From assembly GCA_963765295.1 (NCBI GenBank), contig CAVXVO010000008.1, positions 1 to 64,000 on the forward strand: 64,000 bases of DNA, given 5' to 3'. Of the stretch, positions 26,844 to 36,081 are shown one piece after another. Below the pieces are notes generated by a model, which did no database searches, had not been told where the DNA came from, and saw nothing but the letters and a program-made list of their open reading frames with translations. This DNA is from PALSA-612 sp963765295 (GTDB lineage Bacteria > Actinomycetota > Thermoleophilia > Gaiellales > Gaiellaceae). The translations under genes were made by a program, and so were the position numbers. Numbering within the stretch: position 1 is the first letter of the stretch; each line of letters starts with the position of its first letter.

Positions 26844-27407
26844 TCAGCCGAAGCCGTATCCGCCCGGAGAGCGCTCGGCCAGAATCCGGACGAGGAGCGC
26901 GGCAGGTAGGCCGACGACGTTCAGGTAGTCGCCGTCGATGCTGTCCACGAGCGACGCGCCGAGTCCCTGGATCGCGTACGCCCCGGCACGTCCCTCCCAC
27001 TCCCCGGCCGCGACGTAGCGCTCGATCTCGGCGGACGCGAGCGGGCGGAACGAGACCTCCGTGACGACGCGGTGCAGTTCCTCCCACCCGGGACCGCGCA
27101 GGCACAGGCCCGAGACGACCTCGTGCGTACGGCCGGACAGCTCTGCGAGCATCGCCTCCGCGTCGGCCGGGCTCGCGGCCTTCCCGAAACGACGGCCGAG
27201 GACGAAGACGTCCGTGTCGACGCCGAGCACGAGCCGCCCGCCGCCGTCGACCGACCGCGCCTTCCCCACCGCGTGCTCGACGGGATCGTCGCCCTTCTCC
27301 TCGTAGTCGGGTGCGACGACGACGAACGGGATGCGAAGCTGCTCGAGGATCGCCCGCCGCTGCGGCGAGGTCGACGCGAGGACTAGGAGCGCTTTCGGGC
27401 CTTCCAG
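26844..27407 (-). CDS. maf: Maf-like nucleotide pyrophosphatase
   Basis: About 187 residues. LLVLASTSPQRRAIL is the N-terminal S-x-S-P-R-R motif, VLGVDTDVFVLGRRFGKAAS the catalytic Asp/Lys region, and YAIQGLGASLVDSIDGDYLN the conserved C-terminal block. Maf proteins hydrolyse non-canonical or dTTP/UTP-like nucleotides and affect septation. The segment before LLVLAS has no ATG or GTG in frame; CTG 27407 (CTG GAA GGC), inside the end of the preceding methyltransferase gene, is the nearest initiator-like codon. Start is therefore uncertain by several residues. Confidence 0.82.
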   Translation of the reverse strand: MEGPKALLVLASTSPQRRAILEQLRIPFVVVAPDYEEKGDDPVEHAVGKARSVDGGGRLVLGVDTDVFVLGRRFGKAASPADAEAMLAELSGRTHEVVSGLCLRGPGWEELHRVVTEVSFRPLASAEIERYVAAGEWEGRAGAYAIQGLGASLVDSIDGDYLNVVGLPAALLVRILAERSPGGYGFG

Positions 27408-28144
27408 ATCTCCTCCGACGGCCAGCGGTGGGCCCAGGCGCGCGTCACCCACTCGAACCGTGTCTCCGGCCCTTCGGCCGGAGCCTGGATCTCGATCAGG
27501 TCCTGGACCTCGAGACCGTTCGCCCGGAAGAGCCGGATCCACTCGCCGTAGCCGATGTGGAAGTCGATCCCGTCGTCATCCGGCCACTCGAAGCGGTGCA
27601 TCCCGAAGTAGTCGCGCACGAGCTGCTGCTCGTCCCCGTTCGGCGGGTCGTCGGTGAGGATCGCGAGCGTGCCGTTGACGAGGAAGATCAGTTCGCCGCC
27701 CGGCCGCAGGAGCCGCGCTGCTTCGGGGAGCCACAGGTAGGGGTCGCACCAAATCGAGGCGCCATACTCGGAGAACGCGATGTCGAAGCTCGCGTCCGGG
27801 AGCGGCACGTCCTCGGCCGACGCCTGAATCAACGGGAACTCGGGCCCGTACTCGGCCATGAACCTGCGGGCGTTCGCGAGCTGCGCGTCCGTGATGTCGA
27901 TGCCGACCGGGCGCGCGCCCATCCGGGCGAGCCACGCCGACCAGTAGGCGGTGCCGCAGCCGAGCTCGATCACGTCCTTGCCGGCCACGTCAGGAAGCAC
28001 CTGCAGCTCCGATTCGGGAACGCCCCAGATTCCCCAGTCCGGCTCGCGTTCCCCGGACCAGTTGCGACGGCCGCCCTCCTCGTAGCCCGGCGCCTCGAGC
28101 TCCCAGGCGGCCTTGTTCTGCGCCGCGTGCGCGCTCAGCTCCAC
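27383..28144 (-). CDS. SAM-dependent methyltransferase, copy 1
   Basis: 253 residues from GTG 28144, which overlaps the stop of copy 2. SAM-binding motif I is VIELGCGTAYWSAWLARMGA, followed by VGIDITDAQLANARR, ASAEDVPLPDASFDIAFSEY and LLRPGGELIFLV (class I methyltransferase, methyltransf_11 type). It shares with copy 2 the unusual blocks PESELQVLPDVAGKDV, IGYGEWIRLFRANG and a C-terminus EEIWKARKRS. Substrate unknown. The two are almost certainly a tandem duplication. Confidence 0.8.
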   Translation of the reverse strand: MELSAHAAQNKAAWELEAPGYEEGGRRNWSGEREPDWGIWGVPESELQVLPDVAGKDVIELGCGTAYWSAWLARMGARPVGIDITDAQLANARRFMAEYGPEFPLIQASAEDVPLPDASFDIAFSEYGASIWCDPYLWLPEAARLLRPGGELIFLVNGTLAILTDDPPNGDEQQLVRDYFGMHRFEWPDDDGIDFHIGYGEWIRLFRANGLEVQDLIEIQAPAEGPETRFEWVTRAWAHRWPSEEIWKARKRS

Positions 28145-28884
28145 TTGCGTGCCTTCCAGATCTCTTCCATCGGCCAGCGCCGCGCCCAGGCCGTCTCCTC
28201 CGGCGTCCGGTACGTCGACTCGGCTCCTTCCGGTGGCTGGACCTCGATCAGGTCCTCGACCGTGAAGCCGTTGCGGCGGAAGAGCCGGATCCACTCGCCG
28301 TAGGGGAGCTGGAAGAGGACGCTGCCGTCGGTGTCGTCGAAACGGTGGATGCCGAAGTAGTCGAGCACGAGTCGCTCCTCGATCTCGTCCTTCTCGTTGA
28401 CGCAGATCCAGCCGAACGGCGTGAAGTGGGAGAAGGCGAGCAGGCCACCGGGCCGCAGCACCCGTGCGACCTCGGGGACGACGAGCAGCGGGTCGGCGAA
28501 GGTCAGCGCGCCGTGGTCGCAGAAGACGACGTCGAAGCTCGCGTCCGGCAGCGGGATCGACTCGGCCGCAGCGTGGACGAGCGGGAACTCGACGCCGGCC
28601 GCCGCCATCCGCTCGCGCGCGTGCTCGAGCTGGCGCTCCGAGTTGTCGAGCCCGACCATCCGCGCGCCCTGCTCGGCGAGGAGCATTGCCCACTGCGCGG
28701 CGCCGCAGCCGAGCTCGAGCACGTCCTTCCCGGCCACGTCGCCGAGCACTTGCAGCTCCGATTCGGGGACCTGCCAGGTGCCCCAGCGCGGCTCGGAGCG
28801 GCCGATGAACTCCCTGTTGCGCTCCTGGTAGGAGTCGGACTGCCGGTCCCAGAACGCGCGGTTCAGCTCAGACGACGAGCTCAT
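28135..28884 (-). CDS. SAM-dependent methyltransferase, copy 2
   Basis: 249 residues from ATG 28884. Motif I VLELGCGAAQWAMLLAEQGA, acidic loop GLDNSERQLEHARE, VHAAAESIPLPDASFDVVFC and VLRPGGLLAFSHF. Shares PESELQVLGDVAGKDV, LPYGEWIRLFRRNG and EEIWKARKWS with copy 1. Its start overlaps the end of ndk by 17 nt, so ndk, copy 2, copy 1 and maf look co-transcribed. Function beyond methyl transfer is not evident. Confidence 0.8.
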   Translation of the reverse strand: MSSSSELNRAFWDRQSDSYQERNREFIGRSEPRWGTWQVPESELQVLGDVAGKDVLELGCGAAQWAMLLAEQGARMVGLDNSERQLEHARERMAAAGVEFPLVHAAAESIPLPDASFDVVFCDHGALTFADPLLVVPEVARVLRPGGLLAFSHFTPFGWICVNEKDEIEERLVLDYFGIHRFDDTDGSVLFQLPYGEWIRLFRRNGFTVEDLIEVQPPEGAESTYRTPEETAWARRWPMEEIWKARKWS

Positions 28885-29290
28885 CGTCTGCGAACCAGAG
28901 CGCGATCTCCCGCGCGGCCGACTCGGGCGAGTCGGATCCGTGGATCAGGTTGTCGGGCATCGCCAGCGCGAGGTCGCCGCGGATCGTGCCCGGTGCCGAG
29001 TCGCGCGGGTTCGTCGCGCCCATCGTCGTCCGCACGACGCCGATCGCTCCCTCGCCCTCGACGACGAGCGCCAGCGTCGGCGCCGACGTGATGAACTCGA
29101 CGAGCTCGCCGAAGAACGGCTTCTCGCGATGCTCGGCGTAGTGCTCCTCGGCGAGCGCGCGGTCGACGACGAGGAGCTTCGCCGCGCGCAGCACGAGCCC
29201 GCGGCGCTCCAGCCGCCCGACGATCTCGCCGGCGAGTCCGCGTCCGACCGCGTCCGGCTTCACGAGCACGAGTGTCCGCTCCGCTGCCAC
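28868..29290 (-). CDS. ndk: Nucleoside diphosphate kinase
   Basis: 140 residues. ERTLVLVKPDAVGRGLAGEI at the N-terminus, RTTMGATNPRDSAPGTIRGD and the active-site His in NLIHGSDSPESAAREI. Transfers the gamma-phosphate between nucleotides through phospho-His. GTG 29290 chosen because it lies two codons before the conserved E-R-T-L-V; the longer frame overlaps the next gene. Confidence 0.95.
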   Translation of the reverse strand: MAAERTLVLVKPDAVGRGLAGEIVGRLERRGLVLRAAKLLVVDRALAEEHYAEHREKPFFGELVEFITSAPTLALVVEGEGAIGVVRTTMGATNPRDSAPGTIRGDLALAMPDNLIHGSDSPESAAREIALWFADDELVV

Positions 29291-29300
29291 GGGACGCAGC

Positions 29301-29867
29301 CTACTGTGCGGGTGGCTTGCGAGGAGCGCGGCGCCGACGGGCCGGCGGCCGCGGCGGGGGCTCCGAGAGCGACGCACCTTCGAACGTCGCGGCCAGGTCG
29401 AGCGGCGGGCGGCGAGTGACGGGCGTCTCGCAGTGCGGGCACACCTGCCAGAGCGACTCGAGCGGCGCCTTGCACGACACGCACGCCTCCTTCAGACGCG
29501 TCGTGCACACCGGGCAGACGAGGAAGGACGGCTCCACCGCAGCGCGGCAGACGGGACACTCGCCGCTGCCGGCAGCGAGCCGCTCCTCGATCGCGCGCAT
29601 CTCCAGCTCTCGCTCGCGCACCTCCTCCAGGTACTCGGGCGGCCGGAAGAGCATGTAGACCAGCGCGCCGAAGAACGGCGGCACGAGCCCGACGAACGTC
29701 GCGAGCGCGACGAGCCACGGGCTCTTGATCCGGCGACGCGCGTCCTTGAACGTCCAGAAGCCGATCGCGAGCCAGAAGACGACGCCGGCCGCGATCAGCC
29801 CCGCGCGCGTCAGGGACCAGGTGCGAGTGGCGAAGAAATCCGCGAGGAGGGGGTCGACGAACGGCAC
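29301..29867 (-). CDS. Membrane protein with double zinc ribbon
   Basis: 188 residues. Two membrane helices (AGLIAAGVVFWLAIGFWTF and LVALATFVGLVPPFFGALVY), a short coiled segment (REREL...AIEERLAAG), then two zinc ribbons made of four C-x2-C knuckles: ECPVCRAA, VCPVCTTR, ACVSCKAP, VCPHCETP. A Pro/Arg-rich tail ends the protein. The zinc ribbons should be cytoplasmic. Similar proteins are common in actinobacteria without a known role. Located between ndk and a tiny membrane peptide. Confidence 0.75.
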   Translation of the reverse strand: MPFVDPLLADFFATRTWSLTRAGLIAAGVVFWLAIGFWTFKDARRRIKSPWLVALATFVGLVPPFFGALVYMLFRPPEYLEEVRERELEMRAIEERLAAGSGECPVCRAAVEPSFLVCPVCTTRLKEACVSCKAPLESLWQVCPHCETPVTRRPPLDLAATFEGASLSEPPPRPPARRRRAPRKPPAQ

Positions 29868-29869
29868 GG

Positions 29870-29983
29870 CTACAACAGCAGTTTGCCGATTACGTACCCA
29901 GCCGTAAACGCCAAGCCGACGAATGCCGCCAGAGCGACGGCGACGAACACGAAGACACTCAGGCGCGGACCGTGCTGGGCCAC
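29870..29983 (-). CDS. Tiny single-pass membrane protein
   Basis: 37 residues from GTG 29983: a short polar N-terminus (AQHGPRLS), one hydrophobic helix (VFVFVAVALAAFVGLAFTAG) and YVIGKLLL with a TAG stop. It sits tightly between the AAC(3)-like gene (4 nt) and the zinc-ribbon membrane protein (2 nt), which supports expression as part of that operon. Too small for family assignment. Confidence 0.6.
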   Translation of the reverse strand: MAQHGPRLSVFVFVAVALAAFVGLAFTAGYVIGKLLL

Positions 29984-29987
29984 GGGG

Positions 29988-30815
29988 TCACGCGCCTTCC
30001 GCTGCGACCGGCGGGCGGTTCTCCAGCATCCACTCGACCGCGTGGTCGACCAGCGCCCGCTGCGAGACGAGAAGCGACTCTGCCTGCCCCACCCGTGCCC
30101 GACGAGTCCCGCTCTCGCGCTCGAAGCTCTCGCCGATCTGCGGGAAGTCCGACGAGTCGAGTTCGACGTCCTCGAACTCCACCCAGCGGCGCTCGCCGTC
30201 CACCAGGAGCGGCGCGCCGTTGCGTCCCGGCCGGGCCCGTCCGGACCGGTACTCGGCGAGGTGCAGCGACGTGTTCGGCTCGTGGCCGACGCCGAGCAGC
30301 AGGACGTCGCCGTCGAGCTCGTAGACGCGCGCGAGCGGCGAGCGCTCGGACAGGCTGTCGGCGAGCGCGTGCCCGCTCACGATCCGCTCCGCCTGGTGAC
30401 CGCGCGCAGAGAACGAGACCTGTGGGTGCTCGCTCCGGAGCACGCCGGGGCCGCGCCGGAAGCACTCGGCGACGGCACCCATGCCGCGGGTCGGTGTCAG
30501 ATCGCGATCGAAGAGCGGCATCGACTCCCGGATCGTGTCCCACCATTCGCGAGGGACGGGCGGGCTCTGCCACGCGGCAGGATCGGACAGGTCGCCCGAG
30601 TGGGCGGGCATGACGAGCGTGCCCTCGTCTCCCGCCGCCCGCTGGAGCGCGAGAACGACCGCGACCGCTCCGCCGCACACCCAGCCGATGGAGCTGAGGG
30701 ACGAGTGGGCGAGCACGACACTTCCCTCGACGACGCCCAGCGCCGACAGCTCGGCGGCCATGGAGTCGACCGTTGCAAGCGACGGCGAGCGGGCGACGGC
30801 TTCGGCCTCGGTCAC
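29988..30815 (-). CDS. Aminoglycoside N(3)-acetyltransferase family protein
   Basis: 275 residues. Pattern of the AAC(3)/YokD family: VVLAHSSLSSIGWVCGGAVA, GDEGTLVMPAHSGDLSDPAA, RTGM-like RGMGAVAECFRRGPGVLRSE, HPQVSFSARG (active-site His region) and GDVLLLGVGHEPNTSLHLAE. Members acetylate aminoglycosides at N3 or unknown amines; resistance cannot be inferred from sequence alone. The GTG overlaps the folC stop (GTGA), so it is translationally coupled to folC, which hints at a housekeeping role. Confidence 0.8.
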   Translation of the reverse strand: MTEAEAVARSPSLATVDSMAAELSALGVVEGSVVLAHSSLSSIGWVCGGAVAVVLALQRAAGDEGTLVMPAHSGDLSDPAAWQSPPVPREWWDTIRESMPLFDRDLTPTRGMGAVAECFRRGPGVLRSEHPQVSFSARGHQAERIVSGHALADSLSERSPLARVYELDGDVLLLGVGHEPNTSLHLAEYRSGRARPGRNGAPLLVDGERRWVEFEDVELDSSDFPQIGESFERESGTRRARVGQAESLLVSQRALVDHAVEWMLENRPPVAAEGA

Positions 30816-31894
30816 CGACGGGCCCCGGTGGGGGCGCGCTGCGCGAGATCCGCGAGCAGGTAGAGGGAGCCGGTCACGAGGACCGGCTCGCCGAGCTCGT
30901 GCGCGCGCAGGATCGCCTCGAGCGGGTCGTCGACGGCCTCGACGACGTCGAAATGGGCTTCGGCGCGGATCGCCAGTTCGGCCGCGGGGAGAGCGCGCTC
31001 GTTTGCCGAGCTGGTCGCGACGAGCAGGGGTGCCAGCCGCGCGAGCTCTGCCAGCAGGGCATCGATGTCCTTGTCGGAGAGGATCGAGGCGACGATCGAG
31101 CCGATCGCGGGCAACGACGGTGCGATGTGCCGCACCGCCTCGGGCGTGTGGGCGCCGTCCCAGATCTCGTCGCCGCGGACGTCGAGCCGCCCGGGGAGAT
31201 GCACCTCGGCTGGCTCGACCGGCCGGCCGAGGAAGGCCGAGGCCGCGACGCCCGCGAGCGCGCGGTTGCCGCCCGTCTCGACGACGACGCGGGCCGCACC
31301 GTTCAGGCGGGCGAGCGGCTCCCACTCCGGCTCGCCGAGGAGGACAGTGGAGCCGGGCTGGACGACCGCGAGCTTCTCTGCGGCGATCGCCTCGCGTGTC
31401 GAGCCGAGCACCTCGGTGTGCTCGAGCGCGACGTTCGTCAGCACCTGCACCGGCGAGCGAAGGACGTTCGTGGCGTCGTGTCGCCCGCCGAGGCCGGCCT
31501 CGATCGCCGCCGCCTCGACACCCGCGTCGGCAAACTCGGCCAGGGCGGCTGCCGTCAGGACTTCGAACTGCGTTGCCCCGAGCGCCATGGCAGGCGCCTG
31601 AACGCGAGCGAGCGCCCGCTCGATGTCGGGCTCCTCGCCGCCGACGCGAATCCGCTCCGACCAGCCGTTCACGTGCGGGCTCGTATACGCGGCTGCTCCG
31701 ACGCCCTCGCGCAGCAACGTCTCCTCGATCGTCCGCGTCGTCGTCGACTTGCCGTTCGTCCCGACGACGTGGATCGACGGAAAGTCGAGCTGCGGGTCGC
31801 CGAGCTCGGCGAGGAGCGCCCGCATCCGCTCCAGCCCGAACCCGTCGGCGGGCCACGGGCTCAGCGACTCGAGCCAGTCAACCGCCCCGGACAC
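30812..31894 (-). CDS. folC: Folylpolyglutamate / dihydrofolate synthase
   Basis: 360 residues of the Mur-ligase superfamily: P-loop SIHVVGTNGKSTTTRTIEET, AAYTSPHVNGWSERIRVGG, VEAAAIEAGLGGRHDATNVL and VALEHTEVLG, then ILSDKDIDALLAEL in the C-terminal domain. Adds glutamate to folates using ATP. Somewhat shorter than the usual 420 or so residues. GTG 31894 directly follows the valS stop. The valS-folC order is common in Gram-positives. Confidence 0.9.
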   Translation of the reverse strand: MSGAVDWLESLSPWPADGFGLERMRALLAELGDPQLDFPSIHVVGTNGKSTTTRTIEETLLREGVGAAAYTSPHVNGWSERIRVGGEEPDIERALARVQAPAMALGATQFEVLTAAALAEFADAGVEAAAIEAGLGGRHDATNVLRSPVQVLTNVALEHTEVLGSTREAIAAEKLAVVQPGSTVLLGEPEWEPLARLNGAARVVVETGGNRALAGVAASAFLGRPVEPAEVHLPGRLDVRGDEIWDGAHTPEAVRHIAPSLPAIGSIVASILSDKDIDALLAELARLAPLLVATSSANERALPAAELAIRAEAHFDVVEAVDDPLEAILRAHELGEPVLVTGSLYLLADLAQRAPTGARR

Positions 31895-34309
31895 TCACCC
31901 ACCCAGCGCATCGAGCTCACGCCGGTAGCGCTCGAGCTTCTCGCGCTCGGCCTCGACGACCTCGGCCGGCGCGTTGGCCGTGAAGCGCTCGTTGGAGAGC
32001 ATGCCTTCGGCGCGCTCGATCTCCTTGCGCAGCCGCGCCCGCTCGACCTCCACGTCGCCGTTCGCCTTCTGCCGCTCGGGCTTGACGACCGCGTCGAAGA
32101 TCCGCGCCGAGTCGGCATGTGTGAGCTCGACACGAACACCGCTCCGCCGGAAGATCGCCGCCGCTTCACGCGCCTTATCGACCACCGCCTCGGCGTTCGC
32201 GTCGCGCTCCGCCGCCTCCGGCCACGGCGAAACGATCAGACGCGTCTCGTGGAACTGCGACCAGATCTCCTCGGTGACATGCGGCATGACCGGGTGCAGA
32301 AGGGCGAGCAATTGCTCGAGCGCAGCCAGGGCCGTCGCCTGCGCGTCGGCATCTCCGCCGTAGAGACGCGGCTTGATCGCCTCCGCGTACCAGTCGCAGA
32401 AGTCGTCGAAGGTGACGTGGTAGAGCGCGTCGACGCCTGCGGCGAACTCGAAGCGCGGGATCGCGCCACCGAGCTGATCGCGCACCTCGTCGAGCCGCGA
32501 CAGAATCCAGTGCTCCTCGGCCGCCTGGGGCCGCACCGCCGGCTGGACGCCCTCGGCCTGCGACAGCATCAGCCGCGCCACGTTCCAGAGCTTGTTCGCG
32601 AGCTTTCGGCCTTCCTCGATCGCGCCCGCGGAGAAGCGCACGTCCTGAGAGGACGACATCTTCAAGAGGCCGTAGCGCGTCGCGTCGGCGCCGTGCTTTT
32701 CCACGAGATCGGTCGGGTCGATGCCGGTGCCGAGGCTCTTCGACATCCGGCGCCCGTCGGGCGCGAGGATCATCGAGTGGTAGTTGACGGCCGAGAACGG
32801 GATGTCGCCCATCAGCTCGAGGCCGGCCCAGATCATCCGTGAGACCCAGAGGAAGTTGATGTCGCGGCCCGTCGAGCAGACATCCCCGGGGTAGAAGCGC
32901 TCGAGATCTGGCGTCCGCTCGGGCCAGCCGAGCGTCGCGAACGGCCACAACGCGGACGAGAACCACGTGTCGAGCACGTCCTCGTCCTGGGCGAGCTCGC
33001 CGCTCCCGCACTCGGCGCAGGCGGACGGGGGCGTCTCGGCGACCGTCGCGTGTCCGTCGGGGCAGTACCAGACCGGGATGCGGTGGCCCCACCAGAGCTG
33101 CCGCGAGATGCACCAGGGGCGGATGTTCTCGAGGTAGGAGAGCATCACCTTCGTCTGCTGCTCCGGCTTCGAGCGCACGCGGCCGCTGCGCAGCGCCGCG
33201 ATCGCCGGCGCGGCGAGCTCCTCCATCTCCACCCACCACTGCAGGAGCACGAGCGGCTCGATCCGGTCGCGCGAGCGGTTGCAGTGGCCGACCGAGTGAC
33301 GGTACGCCTCCCGCTGCTCGAGCAACCCCTGACGCTCGAGCTCGGCGACGATCTTCGCGTCGGCCTGCTCCTGGGTGAGGCCCGCGTACTCCGGCCCCGC
33401 CTCGGCGTTCATGCGCCCGTCCAGGCCGACCACCATCGGCTCCGGCAGCGAGTGGTCCCGGCCGATCTCCCAGTCGAGCGTGTCGTGCCCCGGCGTGATC
33501 TTGAGGGCGCCCGAGCCGAAGTCGAGCTCGACGCGCTCGTCCGCGATGATCGGAACGCGACGCTCGACGATCGGCACGACCGCCTCCTTGCCGACGAGGT
33601 CGCGGTAGCGCTCGTCCCGGGGGTTCACCGCCACGGCCACGTCGGCGAGGATCGTGGCCGGTCGCACGGTCGCGATCGTGATGTGCCCCGAGCCGTCGGC
33701 GAGCGGGTAGCGGACGAAGAAGAGCGTGTCGTCGACGTCGAGATGGTCGACCTCGAGATCGGACACGGTGCTCGCGCAGCCGGTGCACCAGTTCACGATC
33801 CGGTTCGCGCGGTAGATCGTCCCCTTGTTCCACAGGTGGACGAAGAAGTGCATCACGGCGCGCGTGTAGGCCTCGTCCATCGTGAACCGGATCCGCCGGA
33901 AGTCGAGCGAAGCTCCGAGCGAGCGGAGCTGGCCGACGATGTGACCGCCGTACTGGTCGATGAACTCCCAGCAGCGCTGCTCGAATCCGTCTCGCCCCAG
34001 CTCGCGGTAGTCGATCCCCTCGGCGGCCAGCCGCCGCACCATCACGTTCTGCAGCGCGATCGACGCGTGGTCGTAGCCCGGCTGCCAGAGCGCGTTGAAG
34101 CCGCGCATGCGGTGCCAGCGGATCAGCACGTCCTGGCACGAGGCATTCAGGGCGTGGCCCATGTGCAGCTCGCCGGTGACGTTCGGCGGCGGCAGACAGA
34201 TCGTGAACGGCTCGCGTGGATCCGCAGCCTCGGCGTTGTAGAGACCTTCCGCCTCCCAGGTCTCCTGCCAGCGGGATTCGACGCCGTGCGGACGGTAGAG
34301 CGGGTCCAT
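31895..34309 (-). CDS. valS: Valyl-tRNA synthetase
   Basis: 804 residues. Class I synthetase: HIGH-like PPNVTGELHMGHALN, a connective editing domain (TIATVRPATILADVAVAVNP with the T-x-R-P-x-T pattern), a zinc-knuckle segment (PSACAECGSGEL), and KMSKS in DGRRMSKSLGTGID. The C-terminal coiled coil LRKEIERAEGMLSNERFTAN is present, as is usual for ValS. ATG start 34309, product begins DPLYRPHGVESRWQETWE. Confidence 0.95.
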   Translation of the reverse strand: MDPLYRPHGVESRWQETWEAEGLYNAEAADPREPFTICLPPPNVTGELHMGHALNASCQDVLIRWHRMRGFNALWQPGYDHASIALQNVMVRRLAAEGIDYRELGRDGFEQRCWEFIDQYGGHIVGQLRSLGASLDFRRIRFTMDEAYTRAVMHFFVHLWNKGTIYRANRIVNWCTGCASTVSDLEVDHLDVDDTLFFVRYPLADGSGHITIATVRPATILADVAVAVNPRDERYRDLVGKEAVVPIVERRVPIIADERVELDFGSGALKITPGHDTLDWEIGRDHSLPEPMVVGLDGRMNAEAGPEYAGLTQEQADAKIVAELERQGLLEQREAYRHSVGHCNRSRDRIEPLVLLQWWVEMEELAAPAIAALRSGRVRSKPEQQTKVMLSYLENIRPWCISRQLWWGHRIPVWYCPDGHATVAETPPSACAECGSGELAQDEDVLDTWFSSALWPFATLGWPERTPDLERFYPGDVCSTGRDINFLWVSRMIWAGLELMGDIPFSAVNYHSMILAPDGRRMSKSLGTGIDPTDLVEKHGADATRYGLLKMSSSQDVRFSAGAIEEGRKLANKLWNVARLMLSQAEGVQPAVRPQAAEEHWILSRLDEVRDQLGGAIPRFEFAAGVDALYHVTFDDFCDWYAEAIKPRLYGGDADAQATALAALEQLLALLHPVMPHVTEEIWSQFHETRLIVSPWPEAAERDANAEAVVDKAREAAAIFRRSGVRVELTHADSARIFDAVVKPERQKANGDVEVERARLRKEIERAEGMLSNERFTANAPAEVVEAEREKLERYRRELDALGG

Positions 34310-34352
34310 CGGGCCATTCTACGAGCCGACACGTGCAGCCTCCCGGTGTTTG

Positions 34353-34396
34353 TCGGATCCCAGATCTGGATATCTCGGATCCGAGATGCTACAAAT
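34353..34396 (+). promoter_or_regulatory. Promoter with palindromic operator upstream of the aceA operon
   Basis: A perfect 16-bp palindrome ATCTCGGATCCGAGAT lies at 34372-34387. Its 13-bp sequence TCGGATCCGAGAT recurs as TCGGATCCCAGAT at 34353-34365, 22 bp upstream (about two helical turns). TACAAA at 34390-34395 can serve as -10 and CTGGAT at 34366-34371 as -35, placing the palindrome inside the spacer. The downstream GntR regulator (36082) is a candidate binder. Inferred from sequence only. Confidence 0.55.
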
Positions 34397-34403
34397 AGAC
34401 GAT

Positions 34404-34535
34404 ATGATGGCTCCAGCGACGCAATCGTGGATCCCAAACGAGAACGAGGCCGAGCATGAGGACGTCGTGTTGACGACCGCCGAGCTCGCCGAGTGCACGT
34501 GCCCGGATCCGTGCGAGTGCGATCACGACAACTGA
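34404..34535 (+). CDS. Short acidic Cys-rich peptide upstream of aceA
   Basis: 43 residues beginning MMAPATQSWIPNENEAEHED and ending TAELAECTCPDPCECDHDN. Four Cys in eleven residues (C-T-C-P-D-P-C-E-C-D-H) plus Asp/His look like a metal-binding tail. If the promoter at 34366-34395 is right, transcription starts within a few nucleotides of this ATG, so the message would be leaderless. The aceA ATG follows 19 nt after the stop with its own GAAGGAGA. Possible roles: metal (Mg/Fe) sensing or a leader peptide. Longer frames would start inside the operator and are not supported. Confidence 0.5.
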   Translation: MMAPATQSWIPNENEAEHEDVVLTTAELAECTCPDPCECDHDN

Positions 34536-34554
34536 CGAGGCGAAGGAGACTTCC

Positions 34555-35825
<1,271 letters not shown>

Positions 35826-35829
<4 letters not shown>

Positions 35830-36062
35830 CGATTGCTGTGGAGCTGACGAGAGCGGTCGACGGTCCGGGGGTGCTCGCGGCGCTCGCGGCCGGCGGCGTC
35901 GACGGCGAGCTCACGGAGAGTGGCTGCGGCGTGATCCTCGACACCGACGACGGTGGCGAGGTCGCGCGCCTGATCGACGGATGGGCGAGCGATCACGGGC
36001 TGCCGTTCATGCCCGTGCAGGTCGACTCGTCGAGCTACGCGCTCGTTCCACCTGCCGGATAG
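35826..36062 (+). CDS. Small protein coupled to aceA, function unknown
   Basis: 78 residues; ATG overlaps the aceA stop. Mixed alpha/beta pattern: TIAVELTRAVDGPGVLAALA, ESGCGVILDTDDGGEVARLI, PFMPVQVDSSSYALVPPA. No recognised domain, no membrane helix. The coupling suggests it is made with isocitrate lyase; an accessory or regulatory subunit is only a guess. Confidence 0.6.
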
Positions 36063-36081
36063 CCCTCGTAGACTGGGCACC

